From JADJOY01 sp016713535 [NCBI: Deltaproteobacteria bacterium] (GTDB lineage Bacteria; JADJOY01), in NCBI GenBank assembly GCA_016713535.1, contig JADJOY010000022.1, forward strand, positions 147,957 through 211,956: 64,000 nt of DNA, written 5' to 3'. Below are positions 36,796-46,893 of this stretch, in pieces (position 1 is the first letter of the stretch; each line of letters begins with the position of its first letter). The notes below the pieces were generated by a model that was not told where the DNA came from, ran no database searches, and saw only the letters and a program-made list of their open reading frames with translations. The position numbers and the translations under genes were made by a program.

Positions 36796-39634
36796 ATGTC
36801 CGACGTCGACCGCTGGCCTCATCCGTCGAACCTCGCCTTCGTCGAGGAGCTCTACGTCCGGTGGCTGGGCGATCCGGACTCGGTTGACGACTCGTGGCGA
36901 AGCTATTTCTCGACGCTTCCCGGCGACGGCCGCCTCTCCACGCGTCCCCGCCTCGGCCCGAGCCCCCGGGTGACTTCGATCTTCCGGCCGAATGGCGGAA
37001 ACGGGCACGACCGGCCGGCCCCAGCCGCCTCCCCGAACTCTGGCGCGGGGCCGGACCAGTCCATCCAGCTTCTCCAGGACCGCGTGGACCAGCTCATCCG
37101 CGCCTTCCGGCTGCGCGGACATCTGATCGCCTCGGTCGATCCCCTCGGGATCCCCCGCGCGTACCAGCGCGAGCTCGATCCGAACTTCTACAAGCTGACG
37201 GACGAGGATCTCGACCGGGTGTTCTCGAGCGAGACCATCGCTGGCGAAGGCGGCCTGAGCCTGCGCCGAATTCTGCGACGGCTGCACTCCACGTATTGCC
37301 GCACGATCGGCGTGCAGTTCATGCACATCACCGACTACGGCGTGAAGGCGTGGCTGCAGAGCCGCATGGAGACCTCCGAGAACCGGCTGGTGCTGAGCCG
37401 TCATGAACAGCTCCGCATCCTCCGACGCTTGACCGATGCGGTGATCTTCGAGGAGTTCATCCAGAAGCGATTCCAGGGGGCCAAGTCTTTCTCGCTGGAA
37501 GGTTCGGAGAGCCTGATCCCACTCCTCGACCTGGCGATCGAACATGCCGGCGACCTCGGCGTGGAGCAGATCGTGATCGGCATGAGCCACCGCGGGCGGC
37601 TCAACGTGCTGTCGAACATCATGCGGAAGAGCGCCGCCGAGATCTTCGCCGAGTTCGAGGACTCCAACCCCGAACTCTCGCTCGGGCGCGGCGACGTGAA
37701 GTATCACCTCGGCTATTCGAGCGACTGGCAGAACACCTCCGGCAAGAACATCCACATCTCGCTGTGCTTCAACCCGAGCCACCTCGAGTTCGTCGGCCCC
37801 GTCGTCCAGGGGCGCATCCGCGCCAAGCTCGACCGCATGGCGGGTGACGATCCCGCCGCTCGAGCGCTCGGGATCGTGATCCACGGCGACGCGGCTTTCG
37901 CCGGCGAGGGAGTGGTCCAGGAGATGCTCAACATGGGGCGCCTGGATCCCTTACTCGACCGGCGGCACGATCCACGTGGTCGTCAACAACCAGATCGGCT
38001 TCACCACGCCGCCGTCCCAGGCGCGTTCTACGACGTACCCCACGAGCGTCGCTCGAATGCTGCATTCGCCGATCTTCCACGTGAACGGCGAGGATCCCGA
38101 AGCCGTCGCGCAGGTGGTTCGACTCGCACTCGACTTCCGGCAGCGCTTCCGCCGCGACGTGTTCATCGACATGTACGGCTATCGGCGCCGAGGTCACAAC
38201 GAAGGCGACGAGCCTTCGTTCACCCAGCCCTTGCTCTACAAGGCGATCGAGGCTCGCAAGGGGGTCCGCGAGGGCTACCTCGACCACCTGCTGCGTCTCG
38301 AGGGCGTCACCCGGGAGGAAGCCGACGCACTCGCGGCCCGGCGCCGCGAGCACCTCGAGAACGAGCTCAAGCGCGCTCACTCGGCGAAGGTTCTGCCGAC
38401 CGACGCTCCCATGGGTGGTGTGTGGCGCGGTTACTCGGGTGGCAACGAGCTCGAGGTCGAAGAGCTCGAGACCGGGGTCGCGCGCGACCGACTCGTCTCG
38501 TTGCTCGAGGTCCAGACGAAGCTCCCGGCCGACTTCCGTCCTCACGCCAAGATCGTGAAGATCCTCGAGGCGCGACGCGACATGGCAGCGGGGCGCAAAT
38601 CGCTCGACTGGTCAGCAGGCGAGAACCTCGCGCTCGCGACGCTGGCCGTCGAGCACGTGCGAATCCGGCTCACGGGCCAGGACGCCGAGCGCGGCACGTT
38701 CAGCCACCGGCATGCCGTGCTGCACGACTACGAGGACGGCCACACATACATGCCGCTCGCGCATCTCGCGGCTGGACAGGCCGCAGTCGAGATCGCCAAC
38801 AGCCCGCTCTCGGAGATCGCGCCACTGGGGTTCGAGTACGGCTACTCGTTGGACCGCCCGGACGCGTTGGTATTGTGGGAGGCACAGTTCGGCGACTTCG
38901 TGAACGTCGCACAGGTCGTCATCGATCAGTTCATCGTGAGCGCCGAGCAGAAGTGGCAGCGCCTGAGCGGGCTCGTGATGTTGCTCCCACACGGCCTCGA
39001 GGGTGCCGGGCCCGAGCACTCGAGCGCTCGCCTCGAGCGGTTCCTCTCCCTCGCCGCCGAGGACAACATCCAGATCGCCCAACCGACGACGCCCGCACAG
39101 ATGTTCCACCTGCTCCGGCGCCAGGTTCTCCGCCCGTGGCGGAAACCTCTGATCGTCCTGACCCCAAAGAGCCTGCTACGCCTCCCTGCCGCGACCTCGA
39201 GCCTCGACGAGCTCGCGAGCGGCACGTTCCGGCGTGTGATCGACGACCCGCAGGCCACGGCGAAGGCCAGGAAGGTCGAGCGCGTGCTGCTCTGCACCGG
39301 AAAGGTCTTCTACGAGATCGAGAAGAAGCGGGCCGAGCTCGGACGCGAGGCCGTCGCCCTCCTTCGCATCGAGCAGCTCGCCCCCTTCCCCACAGAGGTT
39401 CTCCGCCGCGCGCTCGCCGTTTATCGGGACGAGACCCCGGTGATCTGGGTCCAGGAAGAGCCCGAGAACATGGGGGCCTGGAGCCACCTGCGGGTCAAGT
39501 TCCTCGATCGCATGTTCGAGCGTCATCCATTTTCTTGCGTTGCCCGCCCGGCCTCGGCGAGTCCGGCGACCGGATCGCACGCGAGTCACAAGCTCGAACA
39601 GGAAGCGCTGCTCGCCGAAGCGTTCGGGCTTTGA
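36796..39634 (+). CDS. sucA: 2-oxoglutarate dehydrogenase E1 component, frameshifted
   Basis: E1 of the 2-oxoglutarate dehydrogenase complex: thiamine-diphosphate-dependent decarboxylation of 2-oxoglutarate in the TCA cycle. The N-terminal [19 protein letters not shown] is the small E2-contact region. Others are [111 protein letters not shown] and the C-terminal VWVQEEP-like [13 protein letters not shown]. One frame break near 37950 (extra T in CCCTTAC). The ATG at 36796 fits the family start. It is followed 52 nt later by sucB, then lpd: a complete set. Confidence 0.96.
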
Positions 39635-39686
39635 TCCGCGAGCGCCGCATTTCGTCTGCGACTGTCCTCCGGAGGAAGCATCCGAC

Positions 39687-40913
39687 ATGCCCATCGAGAT
39701 CGTGGTTCCCGGCGTTGGCGAATCCATCACCGAGGTCGAGCTCGGCGACTGGCTGAAGAACGAGGGCGACTGGGTCGAGAAAGACTCGCCCGTCGTGGTG
39801 ATCGAGAGCGAGAAGGCGACCGTCGAGGTTCCTGCGCCGGCGTCCGGCACCGTGAGCAAGATCCTCAAGGCGAAGGGCGCGAAGGCCGCCGTCGGCGAGA
39901 CGATCGGACTGATGGAGGAGGCGTCCCGGCCAGCAGCGGAACCGGCCACGGCCGCGCCCGCTTCAGTCCCGTCACCCGTGCCGGCTCCGGCCGCCGATCC
40001 CCCCCCGCCGGGGGACGTGCGGGTCATGCCGGCCGCCGCCAGAGTCCTCGCGCAGAATCAGCTCCCGGCCGCCGACGTGACGCCGTCCGGACCGGGTGGC
40101 CGCCTCCTCAAGGAAGACGTCGAGCGCCACGTCGCCGAACGGGCCGCCGCGCCACGATTTGCGACACCGGTCACCCCCGCCGCGGCACCCGTGGTCGCGA
40201 GAGAGGCCGCCACCGCCGACGACGAAGTGGTTCCGATGAGCCCGCTCCGCCGCAAGATCGCGGAGCGTCTCGTCCAGTCGCAGCAGACGGCGGCGCTGCT
40301 CACGACCTTCAACGAGATCGACATGTCTGCGGTGATGGCGCTGCGCAAGCATTACCAGGACGGCTTCACCCAGCGCTACGGTATCAAGCTCGGCTTCATG
40401 TCCTTCTTCGTGAAGGCAGCGGTCGACGCGCTCCATCGCGTGCCCGAGGTCAACGCGGAGGTTCGCGGCACCGACATCGTCTACCACCGCTACTACGACA
40501 TCGGTGTCGCGGTCGGCGGTGGCCGCGGGCTCGTCGTGCCGGTGATTCGGCACGCCGATCGTCTCTCGTTTTCCGAGATCGAGCTGGCCATCGAGGACTA
40601 CGGCAAGCGCGCTCAAGGCGGGAAGCTCAAGCCCGAGGAGCTCGCCGGCGGCACCTTCACCATCTCGAACGGTGGTGTGTACGGCTCGTTGCTGTCCACT
40701 CCGATCGTCAACCCGCCGCAGGTCGCGATCCTCGGCTTGCACAAGATCGAGGATCGTCCCGTCGCGGTCGCGGGGCAGGTGGTGATACGCCCGATGATGT
40801 ACGTCGCGCTCACCTACGATCACCGGATCATCGATGGCCGAGAAGCCGTCACGTTCCTGAAGCGAATCAAGGAATCCGTCGAGGACCCGACCCGGATCCT
40901 TCTCGAGGTCTGA
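39687..40913 (+). CDS. sucB: Dihydrolipoyllysine succinyltransferase E2
   Basis: A 408-residue E2 of the 2-oxoglutarate dehydrogenase complex. One lipoyl domain (residues 1-75) carries the lipoyl lysine in [11 protein letters not shown]. An Ala/Pro-rich linker is followed by the peripheral-subunit-binding domain ([20 protein letters not shown]) and the catalytic domain, with [19 protein letters not shown] and the active-site [17 protein letters not shown] (His and Asp). GGAGGAA lies 9 nt before the ATG. It passes succinyl groups from E1 to CoA. Confidence 0.96.
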   Translation: MPIEIVVPGVGESITEVELGDWLKNEGDWVEKDSPVVVIESEKATVEVPAPASGTVSKILKAKGAKAAVGETIGLMEEASRPAAEPATAAPASVPSPVPAPAADPPPPGDVRVMPAAARVLAQNQLPAADVTPSGPGGRLLKEDVERHVAERAAAPRFATPVTPAAAPVVAREAATADDEVVPMSPLRRKIAERLVQSQQTAALLTTFNEIDMSAVMALRKHYQDGFTQRYGIKLGFMSFFVKAAVDALHRVPEVNAEVRGTDIVYHRYYDIGVAVGGGRGLVVPVIRHADRLSFSEIELAIEDYGKRAQGGKLKPEELAGGTFTISNGGVYGSLLSTPIVNPPQVAILGLHKIEDRPVAVAGQVVIRPMMYVALTYDHRIIDGREAVTFLKRIKESVEDPTRILLEV

Positions 40914-41010
40914 ACCCGTCGGTTTCGCGCTCCGCGTCGCTCCCGGTGACGGACCAGGCGCCCGGTGCGCTCCGTCGTCCCTCGGCTCGACGCTCTCGAG
41001 GCCCATCCCC

Positions 41011-42408
41011 ATGGAACAGCATGCTCACGATCTGGTCGTCATCGGCGCAGGCCCTGGCGGCTATCAGGCGGCGATCCGGGCGGCACAGCTCGGGATGAAC
41101 GTCGGTGTCGTCGAGAAGGACGCGTCGCTCGGCGGCACCTGCCTCAACGTCGGCTGCATCCCGAGCAAGGCGCTGCTCGAGTCGAGCGAGATCTACTCCG
41201 AGGCGAGCCATGGGGTGTTCGCCCAGCACGGCGTCCGCACCGGCACGGTCGAGCTCGACCTCGCCGCGATGCTCAAGCGCAAGGAACAGGTCGTCAAGGC
41301 GCTCACGACCGGCATCGCCGGCTTGTTCAAGAAGCACAAGATCACGCGCTATTCGGGACTCGGGCGGTTCGCTGGCCCGACGCGGGTGCAGGTCGCGGCC
41401 GGAGACGGCGTGGCGTTCGAGCTGACCGCGAAGCACGTGCTGATCGCGACCGGCAGCAAGCCCGCCAGCCTGCCCGGCGTCGAGCTCGACGGCGACCGGG
41501 TCGGCACGAGCACCGAGGCCCTGTGCTACCGGGAGGTTCCCGGCCACCTCGTCGTCATCGGCGCGGGCTACATCGGCCTCGAGCTCGGCTCGGTTTGGCG
41601 AAGGCTCGGCGCCAAGGTGTCCGTGGTCGAGTTCCTCGACCGGATCCTGCCGGGCATGGACAGCGAGATGGCATCCGAGGCGCAGAAGGTATTCGCGAAG
41701 CAAGGGCTCGAGTTCCACCTCGGCCGACGGGTGACCGGCGCGCGCAGCGACGGTGACGGCGCCGTCGTCGAGATGGAAGGCGCCGAGCCGATACGCTGCG
41801 ATCGCGTCCTCGTGGCGGTCGGTCGCCTTCCCTACACCGAGGGGCTGGCGCTCGACGCCGCGGGACTCGCGACCGACGCGAGAGGCCGGATCCCGGTCGA
41901 TGCCCACTGGCAGACCTCGGTCCCGGGCGTGCACGCGATCGGCGACGTCATCGCGGGACCGATGCTCGCACACAAGGCCGAAGAGGAAGGCGTGGCGGTC
42001 GCCGAGTGGATCGGAACCGGCTGGTCCCACGTCAACTACGAGACGATCCCGGGCGTCTGCTACACGAACCCCGAGTTCGCGACGGTGGGCAAGACCGAGG
42101 ACGCACTCAAGGCCGAAGGCATTCCCTACCGAAAGGGCAGTTTCCCGTTCCGCGCGAACGCCCGCGCCCGCACGCTCAACCAGCTCGAGGGTCGGGTGAA
42201 GATCCTCGCGCACGAGCACACCGACCGCGTGCTCGGGATCCACATCTTCGGGCCACGCGCCGGAGAGCTGATCGCCGAGGCGACGCTTGCGATGGAGGTG
42301 GGCGCATCGAGCGAGGACATCGCACGCACGTGTCACGCGCATCCAACCCTGCCGGAAGTGCTTCGCGAGGCGGCCCTGGCGGTCGACGGGCGACCGCTCA
42401 ACATCTGA
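41011..42408 (+). CDS. lpdA: Dihydrolipoamide dehydrogenase E3
   Basis: A 465-residue FAD/NAD flavoprotein. The FAD-binding VVIGAGPGGYQAAIRAAQLG, the redox disulfide GGTCLNVGCIPSKALL, the NAD-binding VVIGAGYIGLELGSVWRRLG, HAIGDVIAGPMLAHKAEEEG and the C-terminal catalytic HAHPTLPE (His-Pro-Glu region) are all present. It reoxidises the lipoyl arm of E2 with NAD+. It lies 97 nt after sucB. The gene reads without a break. Confidence 0.97.
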   Translation: MEQHAHDLVVIGAGPGGYQAAIRAAQLGMNVGVVEKDASLGGTCLNVGCIPSKALLESSEIYSEASHGVFAQHGVRTGTVELDLAAMLKRKEQVVKALTTGIAGLFKKHKITRYSGLGRFAGPTRVQVAAGDGVAFELTAKHVLIATGSKPASLPGVELDGDRVGTSTEALCYREVPGHLVVIGAGYIGLELGSVWRRLGAKVSVVEFLDRILPGMDSEMASEAQKVFAKQGLEFHLGRRVTGARSDGDGAVVEMEGAEPIRCDRVLVAVGRLPYTEGLALDAAGLATDARGRIPVDAHWQTSVPGVHAIGDVIAGPMLAHKAEEEGVAVAEWIGTGWSHVNYETIPGVCYTNPEFATVGKTEDALKAEGIPYRKGSFPFRANARARTLNQLEGRVKILAHEHTDRVLGIHIFGPRAGELIAEATLAMEVGASSEDIARTCHAHPTLPEVLREAALAVDGRPLNI

Positions 42409-42443
42409 GGGGCCGGGCTCCTAACGTCGTCGCCGCGTATCCG

Positions 42444-43985
42444 ATGCCCTCGCCCGATTGCTCCGTCGTTCCAGGGTTGGCGCCCGTCGCGTCGCGCCCC
42501 GGAACTCCCGGACACCCGATCCGCACCCACGCCGACTACCTGGCGAGCCTGCGCGGACGGAACCTGCGCGTGTTCGCGCTGGGCGAACGGCTCGCGGAGC
42601 CGGTGGACCATCCCCTCGTCCGCCCCTCCGTGCAAGCGGTCGCCGCGACCTACGAGCTCGCCGTCACCGACCCCGCGCTCGCGACGGCACGCTCGTCGCT
42701 CACGGGCCTTTCGGTGAACCGTTTCCTCCACGTCACCGAGTCACGCGAGGACGTGGTCGCCCAGAACAAGATGCAGCGCCGGCTGGGTCAGCTCACCGGG
42801 ACGTGCTTCCAGCGATGCGTCGGCATGGACGCGATCAACGCGCTCTTCTCCGTGACCTACGACTGCGATCAGGCCCATGGCACCCCCTATCACCCGAGGC
42901 TGAGAGCGTTCATCGCGATGGCCCAGGAGCTCAACCTGGTGATCGGCGGCGCGATGACCGATCCCAAGGGAGACCGTGGCAAGAGTCCTTCCGAGCAAGA
43001 GGATCCGGACGTCTTCGTGCACGTCGTCGAACGCCGGTCCGACGGACTCGTATTACGCGGCGCCAAGGCCCACCAGACGGGTTGCATCAATTCGCACTGG
43101 ATCGTGGTCATGCCCACGATGCGCCTCTCGGCCGAGGATCGCGACTTCGCGGTGGTCGCCGCCATTCCCGTCGAGGCCCCGGGGCTCACGTTCGTCTACG
43201 GCCGCCAATCCTGCGACACCCGCAGCCTGGAGGGTGGCTCGATCGACGTGGGCAACGCCGGCTACTCGGGCCAGGAGGCGATGATCATCCTCGAGGACGT
43301 GTTCGTGCCCTGGCAGCACGTGTTCCTCGACGGTGAGACCGGGTTCGCGGCCCCCCTGGTGGAGCGGTTCACCGCGTACCACCGCCGGAGCTACGTCTGT
43401 AAGACCGGCGTCGGTGACGTTCTCATCGGCGCCGCTGCGGCCATCGCCGACATGAACGGTGTCGCCAAGGCCTCGCACGTCAGGGACAAGCTCGTCGAGA
43501 TGACCCACCTCAACGAGACCATCTACGGAGCCGGGATCGCTTCCTCGCACGAGTCGCGCCGGACCGCCGCGGGGAACTACCAGAACGACGATCTGCTCGC
43601 GAACGTGTGCAAGCAAAACGTCACGAGGTTTCCGTACGAGATGGCACGGCTCGCCCAGGACATCGCGGGTGGGCTGGTGGTGACCCTCCCCTCCGAGCGG
43701 GACCTACGCTCCGAGGAGATCGGTCCGCTGCTCGAGCGCCTGCTCCGTGGTCGGGCGGGCGTCCCGACCGAGCATCGAGTTCGAATGTTGCGACTCATCG
43801 AGAACATGACGCTCGGTCGCAACGCCGTCGGCTACCTCACCGAGTCGCTTCACGGCGCCGGGTCTCCGCAGGCGCAGCGGGTTCAGATCGCGCGGCAGAT
43901 GGATCTCGAAGCCAAGGTCGCGCTGGCCCGCCGCCTTGCCGGCATCGACGATCCGGCCGTAGCCGATTCGTCCACCAAACGATGA
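42444..43985 (+). CDS. abfD: 4-hydroxybutyryl-CoA dehydratase homologue
   Basis: A 513-residue flavin/4Fe-4S enzyme of the 4-hydroxyphenylacetate 3-hydroxylase superfamily, close to clostridial AbfD, which dehydrates 4-hydroxybutyryl-CoA to crotonyl-CoA and isomerises vinylacetyl-CoA. Diagnostic blocks are KMQRRLGQLTGTCFQRCVGM, GAMTDPKGDRGK, VLRGAKAHQTGCINSH, YGRQSCDTR, KASHVRDKLVEMTHLNET, LLANVCKQNVTRFPYEMARL and ESLHGAGSPQAQR. The Fe-S ligands correspond to C121, C125, H313 and C319; as I recall, the His-to-Cys distance is 7 in the clostridial enzyme and 6 here. About 25 extra residues precede the usual start. Its position just after lpd suggests a link between succinyl-CoA/4-hydroxybutyrate and crotonyl-CoA. 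Confidence 0.88.
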   Translation: MPSPDCSVVPGLAPVASRPGTPGHPIRTHADYLASLRGRNLRVFALGERLAEPVDHPLVRPSVQAVAATYELAVTDPALATARSSLTGLSVNRFLHVTESREDVVAQNKMQRRLGQLTGTCFQRCVGMDAINALFSVTYDCDQAHGTPYHPRLRAFIAMAQELNLVIGGAMTDPKGDRGKSPSEQEDPDVFVHVVERRSDGLVLRGAKAHQTGCINSHWIVVMPTMRLSAEDRDFAVVAAIPVEAPGLTFVYGRQSCDTRSLEGGSIDVGNAGYSGQEAMIILEDVFVPWQHVFLDGETGFAAPLVERFTAYHRRSYVCKTGVGDVLIGAAAAIADMNGVAKASHVRDKLVEMTHLNETIYGAGIASSHESRRTAAGNYQNDDLLANVCKQNVTRFPYEMARLAQDIAGGLVVTLPSERDLRSEEIGPLLERLLRGRAGVPTEHRVRMLRLIENMTLGRNAVGYLTESLHGAGSPQAQRVQIARQMDLEAKVALARRLAGIDDPAVADSSTKR

Positions 43986-44049
43986 CGCCCTGGGCCATCC
44001 CGGCGGACCCGGCCGCGGGGGGCAGGACCTTCCTCGAGAAGCGACCGGC

Positions 44050-44712
44050 GTGCTACCCGACGCGCGTACCGACGGACTGGCCGGATTTCCTCTCGTGGCC
44101 GAAACGGTCGTGAGCGCCATCACCGACTCGCTCGCTCCACGGGCGAGGGCGCTGGTGGCGCGGCTCGATGCCCTCGACCGGGCGATGGTGCGCGCGCTAC
44201 CGCGGATTCGCCGGCGTGCGCTGACTCCAGTCCTGGTCGCGGTCACCTACTCGGGATCCGGCCCGGTGTGGTTCGCCAGCGCGACCGTGCTCGCGAGCCT
44301 GACCTCGGTGGGGATCGGCGACGAGCGCGCGATCCGGATCTGGCTCGCGTGCATGACCGGCTCGCTGGCGTCGCTGGTGACCGGCCAGCTACTGAAAAGG
44401 GGCTTCCGCCGTACCCGGCCTTTCGATGCGCTCGAGGGCCACGAGACGCTGGGCCTGCGGCCGCGCGACGCCTCGATGCCTTCGACCCACTCGTCGACCG
44501 CCACCGCGCTCGCCGTCGGACTCGCGCTGGCGGGAAGCCCATGGGCGCCGCTGGTCGCGATCTGGGCAGCCGCCGTGGTCTTCTCCCGCTACTACACGGG
44601 GGTCCACTACCCCAGCGACCTGGCCGCCGGGGTCCTCCTCGGCGGCGCCTTTGGGATCGTCGACTACAGTGGTGTCGTTCGCGTCCTGCTGGGCGCGCCC
44701 CGCCTGGTGTGA
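44050..44712 (+). CDS. PAP2-family membrane phosphatase
   Basis: Membrane phosphatase of the PAP2/phosphatidic acid phosphatase family, with about five membrane spans. The three catalytic blocks are KRGFRRTRP, SMPSTHSS and SRYYTGVHYPSD. It may dephosphorylate phosphatidate, undecaprenyl-PP or similar lipid phosphates. The start is a GTG at 44050 without clear ribosome binding site; a GTG at 44098 or later is possible. It follows abfD by 64 nt but no functional link is evident. Confidence 0.88.
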   Translation: MLPDARTDGLAGFPLVAETVVSAITDSLAPRARALVARLDALDRAMVRALPRIRRRALTPVLVAVTYSGSGPVWFASATVLASLTSVGIGDERAIRIWLACMTGSLASLVTGQLLKRGFRRTRPFDALEGHETLGLRPRDASMPSTHSSTATALAVGLALAGSPWAPLVAIWAAAVVFSRYYTGVHYPSDLAAGVLLGGAFGIVDYSGVVRVLLGAPRLV

Positions 44713-44746
44713 CCGCTCTCGGGACGCGCCCCCGCCTCCAGGCTGC

Positions 44747-45481
44747 TCAGTTGATGCCGATCAGCTCGACCTCGAAGATCAGCGTCGACGCGGGCGGGAT
44801 CCCCGGTCGGCCCTGGGGACCATAGGCCAGGTCGGAGGGAATGACGAGCTGCCACTTGTCGCCGACCTTCATCAACTGCAGGGCCTCGGTCCAGCCCTTG
44901 ATCACGCCGTTGACCGGGAACTTGCTCGGCTCGTTGCGCTTGTACGAGCTGTCGAACTCGGTGCCGTTGATGAGCGTTCCCTTGTAGTGCGCGGTGACGG
45001 TATCGGTGAGCTTGGGGGACTTGCCGTCGCCCGACTTGAGCACCTTGTACTGGAGGCCGCTCGCCGTGACCTTCACGCCGTCCTTTTTCTTGTTCTCGTC
45101 GAGGAACTTCTGGCCCTCGGCCTGGTTCTTGTCCGCCTCGGCCTTCTGTGCGGCCTGCCGCTTCTCCATCATCGCCTTCTGGAAGTCCATCATGACCTGG
45201 CGCGTCTCGTCCGCCGTCATGGTCGAGTCTTTCCCTGCGAGCGCCTCGGTCAAGCCTTTCACGAGCGAGTCCGTGTCGACGTCCCCGGCCGAGGGCTTCA
45301 GGCTCTCACCGACGTTCCGGCCCAGGGCATAGCCGAGCTTCTGCTTGGGTGACCACGAAGCCGTCGCCGGGTTCGGAGCGGCGGTGACGGTCGGTGCTTG
45401 AGCTGGCGCAGCGTCGTGCTGAGCGAGCGCCGGCGCCGCCCAAACGATCATCCCGAGCAACACGATTCCCACACGTTTCAT
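44747..45481 (-). CDS. Periplasmic FKBP-type peptidyl-prolyl isomerase
   Basis: A 244-residue FkpA/Mip-like protein. A cleavable signal peptide (VGIVLLGMIVWAAPALAQ) is followed by a helical dimerisation domain (KLGYALGRNVGESLK through MMEKRQAAQKAEADKNQAEG) and the C-terminal FKBP domain (VTAHYKGTLINGTEFDSSY, GVIKGWTEALQLMKVGDKW, LIFEVELIGIN). It assists folding of exported proteins. GGAG lies 8 nt before the ATG at 45481. Possibly useful for outer-membrane proteins such as the FadL pair. Confidence 0.93.
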   Translation of the reverse strand: MKRVGIVLLGMIVWAAPALAQHDAAPAQAPTVTAAPNPATASWSPKQKLGYALGRNVGESLKPSAGDVDTDSLVKGLTEALAGKDSTMTADETRQVMMDFQKAMMEKRQAAQKAEADKNQAEGQKFLDENKKKDGVKVTASGLQYKVLKSGDGKSPKLTDTVTAHYKGTLINGTEFDSSYKRNEPSKFPVNGVIKGWTEALQLMKVGDKWQLVIPSDLAYGPQGRPGIPPASTLIFEVELIGIN

Positions 45482-45598
45482 TCGCGTCTCCTGGGCTGTC
45501 GATCGGTGCGGCAGCCGCTCGAACGAGGACCGCGGCCCAGCCATTCCGGCGCCGCGAAGCCCGACATCATAGCAGCGCCGCGCCCCCACTTCGCCTGC

Positions 45599-46843
45599 TC
45601 AGCAAGGGGCGACGACCAGCTCGAGCGAGCGCAGGCGTCGCACGAAGACGCTCGCCAGGTGGCTCGGGCAATGGCCCGGCGCGAGGCGGATCCGCCGACA
45701 CCTCGCGAGGAGTTCCTCGAGCACGACGCGCGCCTCCAACCTCGCGAGCGCGGCTCCCAGGCAGTAGTGGATTCCGAGCCCGAAGGCGACGTGGCTCTTG
45801 ATGTTGGGGCGCTCCAGGTCGAGGTGATCGGGGTTCGGGAACACGGCCTCGTCCCGGTTCGCCGCCCCCCACAGGACCATCACGCGGCTGCCGCGCGTGA
45901 GCTCGACCCCGCCGAGCCGGGTGTCTGCTCGGACGACGCGGAAGTGTCCCTGGAACGGTGACTCGAGCCTGAGCGCCTCGTCGAGAAGGTCGCCGATGCG
46001 GGCGGGATCGCTCCGAACGCAAGCCTCGACGTCCGGTCGCTCGACCATGAGTCGCACCGCCGAGCCGAGCAGGCTGGTCGTCGATTCGTTGCCGGCGATG
46101 AAGAGCTGGAAGAGCGCCGCCTTCGCCTCCTCTCGGCTCAGCCCATCGCCCCGGTCGCGGGTCGCACGCACGAGCTCTCCCATCAGATCCTCACGCGGAG
46201 AGTGCTCGGCCTCCCGGAAACGCGCCCGCAGGTACCGCTGGAACGCACCGATCTCACGCAGGCTCTCGGCCCACTGCTCGGCCGTGATCGCGCCACTCAG
46301 CGTGGCGATCGCAGCGTCCGACCAGCGCGCAAGGGTCGAGGCGTCGCCGGCCGGAAGCCCGAGGAGGTCGATGATCACCGCGAGCGGCAACGGCCCCGCC
46401 ACCGCGCCCATCCAGTCGCAACCACCGGTCTCGACCGCACGATCGATCAGCGCGGCCGCACGCGCCCGTACGGCTGATTCCAGGACGGCCATGCGCCGGG
46501 CTTGAAACGCTCGCCCGATGACCCGCCGCTGACGGGTGTGCACCGGCGGGTCGACGGTCGCCAGAACGTCGACCGGCTTGGCCTCGACATCGGCGAGATC
46601 GAGGGCCAGCACCTGGGGGGTGGTGGCGCCACCGGCGAGCAGCACCGCCACGAGATTCGACGAGAAGATCTCCGCAGCGAGCGCGACCTCCTGCACCAGA
46701 GCGTACGAGCTAACGACGTGGAACCCGCCGCCCGGCACCTCGTAAACCGGCGCATGGCGGCGCAGTGCACGGTAGTACCGATACGGTGCTTCGATCACGC
46801 CGGGATCGAACGGATCGAAGTCTCCCGGACGACACTCGCTCAT
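45599..46843 (-). CDS. Cytochrome P450
   Basis: A 414-residue soluble bacterial P450. The I-helix oxygen motif is [13 protein letters not shown], the K-helix ExxR is DEALRLESP, and the haem-binding loop is [20 protein letters not shown] with the thiolate Cys. It would hydroxylate a hydrophobic substrate using ferredoxin electrons. It lies after an aldehyde dehydrogenase, a common pairing for alcohol/aldehyde oxidation, and near a DUF35-aldolase locus with a KstR-like site, so sterol side-chain oxidation is plausible. The motif wording does not single out the CYP125 or CYP142 families. Confidence 0.93.
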   Translation of the reverse strand: MSECRPGDFDPFDPGVIEAPYRYYRALRRHAPVYEVPGGGFHVVSSYALVQEVALAAEIFSSNLVAVLLAGGATTPQVLALDLADVEAKPVDVLATVDPPVHTRQRRVIGRAFQARRMAVLESAVRARAAALIDRAVETGGCDWMGAVAGPLPLAVIIDLLGLPAGDASTLARWSDAAIATLSGAITAEQWAESLREIGAFQRYLRARFREAEHSPREDLMGELVRATRDRGDGLSREEAKAALFQLFIAGNESTTSLLGSAVRLMVERPDVEACVRSDPARIGDLLDEALRLESPFQGHFRVVRADTRLGGVELTRGSRVMVLWGAANRDEAVFPNPDHLDLERPNIKSHVAFGLGIHYCLGAALARLEARVVLEELLARCRRIRLAPGHCPSHLASVFVRRLRSLELVVAPC

Positions 46844-46893
46844 CCGCCCACCGCTCCTGCGCCCGCCACCGCTGGCAACCGCGCCGCTCAGGT

